From assembly GCF_025971925.1 (NCBI RefSeq), contig NZ_JAPDHV010000001.1, forward strand, positions 248,001-312,000: 64,000 nt of DNA, read 5' to 3'. A program made the position numbers and the translations under genes. This document shows positions 59,573-64,000 of this stretch, one piece after another; within the stretch, counting starts at the first letter, position 1, and each line of letters opens with the position of its first letter. The DNA is from Chryseobacterium oryctis. Its GTDB lineage: Bacteria; Bacteroidota; Bacteroidia; Flavobacteriales; Weeksellaceae. Below the pieces are notes generated by a model. It was not told the DNA's origin. It saw only the letters and a program-made list of their open reading frames with translations, and ran no database searches.

Positions 59573-61957
59573 TTAGAAATTGTATTTCAGAGTAAGGATA
59601 AAATTTCTCCCTGGTTCGTACATAAAGTATCTCAACCTATTTAGGTATTCTTTATAATATTGATTTCCAATATTATTGACTCTGAAATTAACATTAAAGT
59701 TTTTGAATACGTCTGCTCCTATTGAAGCATTGAACGACACGTATTTCTGAGGTGGCGTACTCAAATCAAGAGTTTTGATCACCATTTCACCGTTGTCAAT
59801 AAACGTAATATCATTATTTCTTACCGGAAAATGTTTTTGTTGAGAAACAATATCGTTTTCCAAAGTAATATAGAAATTGGAAGGTTTATTAAGTTTAAAC
59901 TCAATGGAATTTCTCATTTTTGTCGGCATCATCAAGATAAGCGGTTCGTCATTTGATAAATCATCACCTCTCAAAGTACTAAAAGCTGACTTTAGACTTA
60001 AATTATCAAGAATTTTAAGCTCTGCTTCTGCATCCAACCCGTACATTCTAGCTTTAATCTGTTGATAAGTCCAAATTGGGAAAACGCCTCTGTTTGTAGA
60101 CTGTATACCTGTCGGAATCTGGTTGATAAAACTGTCAGAATACATAAAGTAAGGATTTGCCTCAATATGCAAACCTTTCAAAATATTAAACTGAGCAGCC
60201 AAAGAAAGATTCACGTTATAAGCCGTTTCTTTTTTGATGCTTAAATCTCCTTTTTCCATGATTGCAGCAGAATGATGAAGTCCGTCAGCAAATAATTCCG
60301 CAGGGTTCGGGTTTCTTTCCGCTCTGGATAAGTTTAATTTAACCTCGAAATCACGAATCGGTTTATAATTCAACCCAAGATTTGCCGAAAAGTTGTGAAA
60401 ATCTAAAATAGGACGAGCTAAAATTCGGCTATCACTTTTTCTCACATAAAACTCGGGATAAAGTGAGGCATATTTATCATCCCATTCTGAAGCATCATAA
60501 TATTTATAGGCATCATATCTGCTAAAATCATATCTCACGGCAGCTTCTGCATTAAATTTAGCATTAAATTTATATTTGAAAACAGAAAACGCTCCTGCGT
60601 CATATTTATAATAATCAGGAATTAAACGTCTTGCTTTTGCCGCCGGATTTGGATAGTTATCCTGGAAACCTGTAGAAATACCGCTTTCCAGGCTCCAATT
60701 CGGGCGTTCAATGAGATGTGTTAAACTTGCAGTATGAGTAATCAGTCTCAAATCCATCGAAGGCAACGCATTCAATTCTCTTCTTCTGATATCAAACTCT
60801 TTACGACGATTCAACTGGAAACTATACTGAAAAGTTAGCTTTCCAAAATTTTCAAAACGTTGGTATGCCATCACTTTTCCGATATGATGTTCTACTTCCT
60901 GTCTCGGACTATTGATATCATAACTAAAATTATCATAAAAATATTCCTGACCATAATTTATGGCATTATAAAAATCTACAGGACTTCCCAAATGCGCTCC
61001 TTTATAAATGCCAAACTCTTGATTGATACCGCTATAAGCAATTTCAAAACCCTGCATAAAACTTTGCTTTCCGAATGAGAAATTAAAAGAATTAACTTCC
61101 ATACCTGTATTCTGCAAAGTATGATGAGGAATCATCTGGTCTCCCAGTTTTTTATAAGTTCCTCCCGTTTTTACAAACCAGTTGTTTTCCCAGGATTTTA
61201 TTGCATTTGCAGCAATTTCGCCTCCTCTACCATTAGAAATACCTGATAGTTTTATGTTTCCCATCAATGTATCTTTCTTTGGCATTGGAGCAGGTTCTAA
61301 AAGAATGACTCCCCCAATTCCTTCACTTCCATATTTCAATGCAGATGCACCTTTAATGACATCAATATGCTCAAAATCATTAACATCCACATTCGGAGCG
61401 TGTTCCACACCCCATTCTTGTTCAGCCATCTTCACGCCGTTATTCAAAATAGAAATACGACTTCCATACAAACCGCGAATAACAGGTTTTGAGATATTAT
61501 TTCCTGTTTTCAAGGCTGTAACACCTGATAATCTTGAAAGTAAATTCCCTAAATTTTCGGTAGAATTCCTTTCAATATCAGCTTTATCAAGTGTTTTTAT
61601 GATAACTGTTCCGGTTTTTTTGTGAGTTCCATGCAGTCTCACTGTTTCAATATCTTCAGCGTGATGCTCAAGAGTTATTTCTAAATGAAGATCCTGAGTA
61701 ACTTCTATATTTTCAGTATGGTCATCACAATCAGGATGCTTAGCAATGAGAATATAATTTCCTACAGGAATATTATTAAAAGAAAATTTACCTTCTTTAT
61801 TGGTTTTTGCTGTAAAATCACCAATTTTCACTTCCGCATTTTCCAAAAAGGTTTTATCATGAAAATCATAAACCGTGCCTTCTACAGTATAATTTTGTTG
61901 TGCGCTTGTAATTGCAAATCCTAAAAAGGTAAGCAATAAACTATATATCAATTTCAT
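59573..61957 (-). CDS. TonB-dependent outer-membrane receptor
   Basis: 794 residues. Signal peptide (to SAQ, about 19), a carboxypeptidase-regulatory-like domain (YTVEGTVYDFHDKTFLENAE, about 23-42, to 100), a plug domain at about 115-225 (RNSTENLGNLLSRLSGV, SKPVIRGLYGSRISILNNGV, DVIKGASALKYGSEGIGGVI), then a 22-strand-type barrel ending in a C-terminal Phe (FILTLKYNF). The loop MAEQEWGVEHAPNVDV in the plug resembles receptors of the ZnuD type. With the His-rich lipoprotein it suggests metal uptake; the substrate is not proven. Confidence 0.9.
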   Translation of the reverse strand: MKLIYSLLLTFLGFAITSAQQNYTVEGTVYDFHDKTFLENAEVKIGDFTAKTNKEGKFSFNNIPVGNYILIAKHPDCDDHTENIEVTQDLHLEITLEHHAEDIETVRLHGTHKKTGTVIIKTLDKADIERNSTENLGNLLSRLSGVTALKTGNNISKPVIRGLYGSRISILNNGVKMAEQEWGVEHAPNVDVNDFEHIDVIKGASALKYGSEGIGGVILLEPAPMPKKDTLMGNIKLSGISNGRGGEIAANAIKSWENNWFVKTGGTYKKLGDQMIPHHTLQNTGMEVNSFNFSFGKQSFMQGFEIAYSGINQEFGIYKGAHLGSPVDFYNAINYGQEYFYDNFSYDINSPRQEVEHHIGKVMAYQRFENFGKLTFQYSFQLNRRKEFDIRRRELNALPSMDLRLITHTASLTHLIERPNWSLESGISTGFQDNYPNPAAKARRLIPDYYKYDAGAFSVFKYKFNAKFNAEAAVRYDFSRYDAYKYYDASEWDDKYASLYPEFYVRKSDSRILARPILDFHNFSANLGLNYKPIRDFEVKLNLSRAERNPNPAELFADGLHHSAAIMEKGDLSIKKETAYNVNLSLAAQFNILKGLHIEANPYFMYSDSFINQIPTGIQSTNRGVFPIWTYQQIKARMYGLDAEAELKILDNLSLKSAFSTLRGDDLSNDEPLILMMPTKMRNSIEFKLNKPSNFYITLENDIVSQQKHFPVRNNDITFIDNGEMVIKTLDLSTPPQKYVSFNASIGADVFKNFNVNFRVNNIGNQYYKEYLNRLRYFMYEPGRNFILTLKYNF

Positions 61958-62052
61958 TGTAAACAGATAGATTATATACCCTCAAAGAGGTACATTTTTC
62001 GTAAAAATTTGTTGAATGGATTTTTATCACCGAATATATCATTACACTTAAT

Positions 62053-62060
62053 CAAATGTA
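62053..62060 (-). promoter_or_regulatory. Possible -7 box of the TonB receptor gene
   Basis: TACATTTG on the minus strand, full match, with a leader of about 90 nt; no proper -33 TTG was found. Confidence 0.35.
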
Positions 62061-62184
62061 TATCAATATCATCAACCTAATATTTTTAATAATCTCATCA
62101 CTCTCATATGGGTTTATAATTCCATTGAAAATGTTTAAATCTTAAAAAAATTTAAGCCTGAAAAATCCGAAAAAAGAATTAAAA

Positions 62185-62541
62185 TTAAGAAATTGCAGGA
62201 GGACCGCGAAGCTGAAAAGTGAACTTGGTCTGGGACCATATTTTCTCCTGAACAGCAATAATTTGCTTTACTTCATGAGTGTATGTTTCAAAAGAAAAAT
62301 TAAATTCTTCCGGAACCAAAGTATTTCCTGTAACCAAAAAATGACAAGCCAAACAGTCACCTGATTTTTCCTTTACAATATTTTTTGTAATGGTATTTTC
62401 TGTTTTTTTAAAGTTAAAACCTTTAAAAACATCTTCTGAACTGTGACTGTGAAAGTTTTGAGAAAACAGCGCAATGAAGTATATCCCAAACAATAACTTG
62501 GATATAAAATTCTTCAGACTTCTGCTTTCTTTAAAAATCAT
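62185..62541 (-). CDS. Small exported protein with CxxCH motif, DUF2946-like
   Basis: 118 residues. An N-terminal hydrophobic segment (FISKLLFGIYFIALFSQ) is followed by HSHSSED, then DCLACHFLV (CxxCH at about residue 83-87) and the end LRGPPAIS. Small exported proteins with a Cys pair and a terminal RGPP, including DUF2946, tend to sit beside metal transport genes; that match is from memory. CxxCH is also the heme c attachment motif, but the context favours metal binding. It lies upstream of the TonB receptor on the same strand. Confidence 0.7.
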   Translation of the reverse strand: MIFKESRSLKNFISKLLFGIYFIALFSQNFHSHSSEDVFKGFNFKKTENTITKNIVKEKSGDCLACHFLVTGNTLVPEEFNFSFETYTHEVKQIIAVQEKIWSQTKFTFQLRGPPAIS

Positions 62542-62544
62542 ACT

Positions 62545-62552
62545 TCAAAAGT
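62545..62552 (-). promoter_or_regulatory. -7 box immediately before the CxxCH gene
   Basis: TACTTTTG on the minus strand, full match, 3 nt before the ATG at 62541. Confidence 0.45.
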
Positions 62553-62646
62553 ATAAAAATAATTTAATTGTATAAATTAAAATTCTATTAAATCACTAAA
62601 AATTGTGATTGTTTAATAAGTACAAAAAGTAAAGGATTTGTTACAA

Positions 62647-62682
62647 AAAAGCTTCACAAATAGTATTCATGAAGCTTTTATT
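62647..62682 (-). terminator. Terminator of the ABC-F gene
   Basis: AAAAGCTTCA and TGAAGCTTTT arms around a 13-nt loop. Confidence 0.75.
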
Positions 62683-62689
62683 TTTTACT

Positions 62690-64000
62690 TTAATCAAGTT
62701 GAGTTCCTAAATATTCCCACTCTTGCAGAGCCGAATCTAGATCTTCTTTCGTTTTATTGTATTTCTCCAAAGTATCATCAGAAGGATTTTCTTTTGCAAA
62801 AGAAGCTTCAAATTTTTCAATTTCTGTCTCAAGCTCAGTAATTCTTTCTTCTACTTTTTTAATTTTATTCTGAACACTTTTCTGTTCTTTACTTGCAATC
62901 GTTGATTGATTATTATTAATCGGTTTCTCTTCAACTTTCTTCATCTCAACTTTTGGTACTTCATTATGAAGTTTTGCCTTTTCAGCAGAAATTTCACGAA
63001 TGGATTCTTTTTGTCTGAATTCTAGATATTCATTAATATCTCCTAAGAATTCTTTCATTTTACCATCTCGGAATTCGTAGATTTTATCACAAAGACCTTG
63101 CAAAAATTCTCTATCGTGAGAAATGACAATCAGTGTTCCTTCAAATTTTTGAAGAGCCAATTTAATAATCTCTTTAGACTGAATGTCTAAGTGATTGGTA
63201 GGTTCGTCCATAATCAACGTATTGAAAGGACGAAGCAACAATTTACAAAGAGCCAAACGGTTTCTCTCACCTCCGGAAAGTACTTTTGTTTTTTTATTTA
63301 CCGCTTCACCTTGGAAAAGGAAAGATCCTAATAAATCTCTTACTCTTGGTCTTGTTTCTTCTGTTGCAGCATCTTCTGCTTCTTCTTGAACGGTTTTATT
63401 CGGCGTTAATACTTCTTCTTGATTTTGAGCAAAATAACCAATATTAACGTTGTGACCTAAATTCCAGTTTCCAGAATAATCTTTGATGTCTCCTGCGAGA
63501 ATTTTGGCTAAAGTAGTTTTCCCTTGTCCGTTCTGCCCCAATAAAGCAATTCTGTCGCCTCTCTGAACAATGAAATCAACATCATCAAAAATTTGTTTTT
63601 CTCCGTAAGCTTTTCCTAATTTTTCGGCTTCAAAAATAATTTTACCCGGAACTTGAGATTGTACAAATCGGATATTGAATTTAGAAACATCTTCGTTATC
63701 AACCTCAATACGCTCTATTTTATCTAATTTTTTGATAAGAGATTGTGCAAAAGAAGCTTTTGTAGCACTTGCACGGAATTTGTTAATATTATCTTCCATT
63801 TGCTTGATTTCCGCATCCTGATTCTTTTTAGCCTGAATCAGTTTTTCACGGCGGTCTTCACGCATGATTAAATATTTTGAATAATTGGCCTTGTAATCGT
63901 CTACTTTCTTATTATTAATATCAAAAGTTCTGTTACAAACCGCAGTCATAAACTGCTTATCGTGACTTACCAGAACAATTGCACCCGGATAATCTTTCAA
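62690..64000 (-). CDS. ABC-F ATPase, C-terminal two thirds (gene runs past the window end)
   Basis: 436 residues are visible; the frame is open to the last base, and the first codon seen is an internal Leu, so the N-terminal part is cut off. Present are the end of ATPase domain 1 (VLVSHDKQFM), the inter-domain linker rich in Lys/Glu, and a complete second ATPase domain: Walker A LLGQNGQGKTT, signature LSGGERNRLALCKLLL, Walker B LIMDEPTNHLD and switch VISHDREFL. A C-terminal coiled coil (EERITELETEIEKFEASF) follows. ABC-F proteins act on the ribosome in translation or antibiotic protection; the subfamily resembles Uup/YheS. Confidence 0.92.
   Translation of the reverse strand: MKDYPGAIVLVSHDKQFMTAVCNRTFDINNKKVDDYKANYSKYLIMREDRREKLIQAKKNQDAEIKQMEDNINKFRASATKASFAQSLIKKLDKIERIEVDNEDVSKFNIRFVQSQVPGKIIFEAEKLGKAYGEKQIFDDVDFIVQRGDRIALLGQNGQGKTTLAKILAGDIKDYSGNWNLGHNVNIGYFAQNQEEVLTPNKTVQEEAEDAATEETRPRVRDLLGSFLFQGEAVNKKTKVLSGGERNRLALCKLLLRPFNTLIMDEPTNHLDIQSKEIIKLALQKFEGTLIVISHDREFLQGLCDKIYEFRDGKMKEFLGDINEYLEFRQKESIREISAEKAKLHNEVPKVEMKKVEEKPINNNQSTIASKEQKSVQNKIKKVEERITELETEIEKFEASFAKENPSDDTLEKYNKTKEDLDSALQEWEYLGTQLD

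Overview
The window reads as chromosomal DNA of a low-GC Bacteroidota, most likely a Chryseobacterium-type flavobacterium. The reasons are the very AT-rich intergenic DNA, promoters of the TTG / TAnnTTTG type, few visible Shine-Dalgarno sites, secreted proteins whose mature ends begin QVGI, and families such as OstA-like, DUF6427 and START-like proteins and the grasp-with-spasm peptide system. This placement rests on pattern recognition only; no search was run.

Layout. 1-5060: the tail of an upstream gene, then a tandemly duplicated two-gene unit (a 190-residue secreted protein plus an L-type lectin). The second lectin is broken by a one-base deletion in a run of A just after its start. 5147-10316: DUF72, a small membrane protein, HD hydrolase, alpha/beta hydrolase, PfkB kinase and DUF4241, ending in a GIY-YIG gene that carries a stop at codon 3 and sits between two inverted 29-bp repeats. 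10337-29905: housekeeping genes (valS, PPK2, rnpB, an ECF sigma factor with a membrane partner, acyl-CoA ligase, rpoN, asnS, rimM, rpsP, nitroreductase, Gre-like factor, M3 peptidase, flippase-like protein, panD). 30129-33479: HU, pdxH, yqgE, a degenerate class IV aminotransferase and a START-like protein.

33651-37578 is the most interesting accessory block: a RiPP cluster of the grasp-with-spasm type, with a precursor peptide (gwsA), a lipoprotein, an ATP-grasp ligase (gwsG), a 57-residue ORF that is easily missed, and a SPASM protein (gwsS). A helix-turn-helix regulator is transcribed divergently. The genes are translationally coupled, a hairpin follows the precursor gene, and a palindrome lies at the likely transcription start.

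37634-49914: a class III aminotransferase, a three-gene operon of secreted QVGI-type proteins preceded by a 0.7-kb AT-rich region with a repeated motif, then OstA-like, Fur-like, Kup, pdhB, DUF2147 and a GT39 glycosyltransferase. 49985-56649: GT2, flippase-like, phosphatidylserine synthase, 3'-5' exonuclease, DUF2007, FAH hydrolase, universal stress protein, and the DUF6341/DUF6427/DUF3109 group. 56704-64000: a LolA-like protein, trigger factor, a probable metal-related TonB locus, and a truncated ABC-F ATPase.

Regulation. TAnnTTTG boxes lie upstream of many genes; in five cases the box ends only 3-5 nt before the start codon, which suggests leaderless mRNAs. Two sigma-54-like sites were seen. 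One, next to rpoN, points into a short stretch ending in a strong terminator and may drive a ~60-nt RNA. The other lies upstream of HU.
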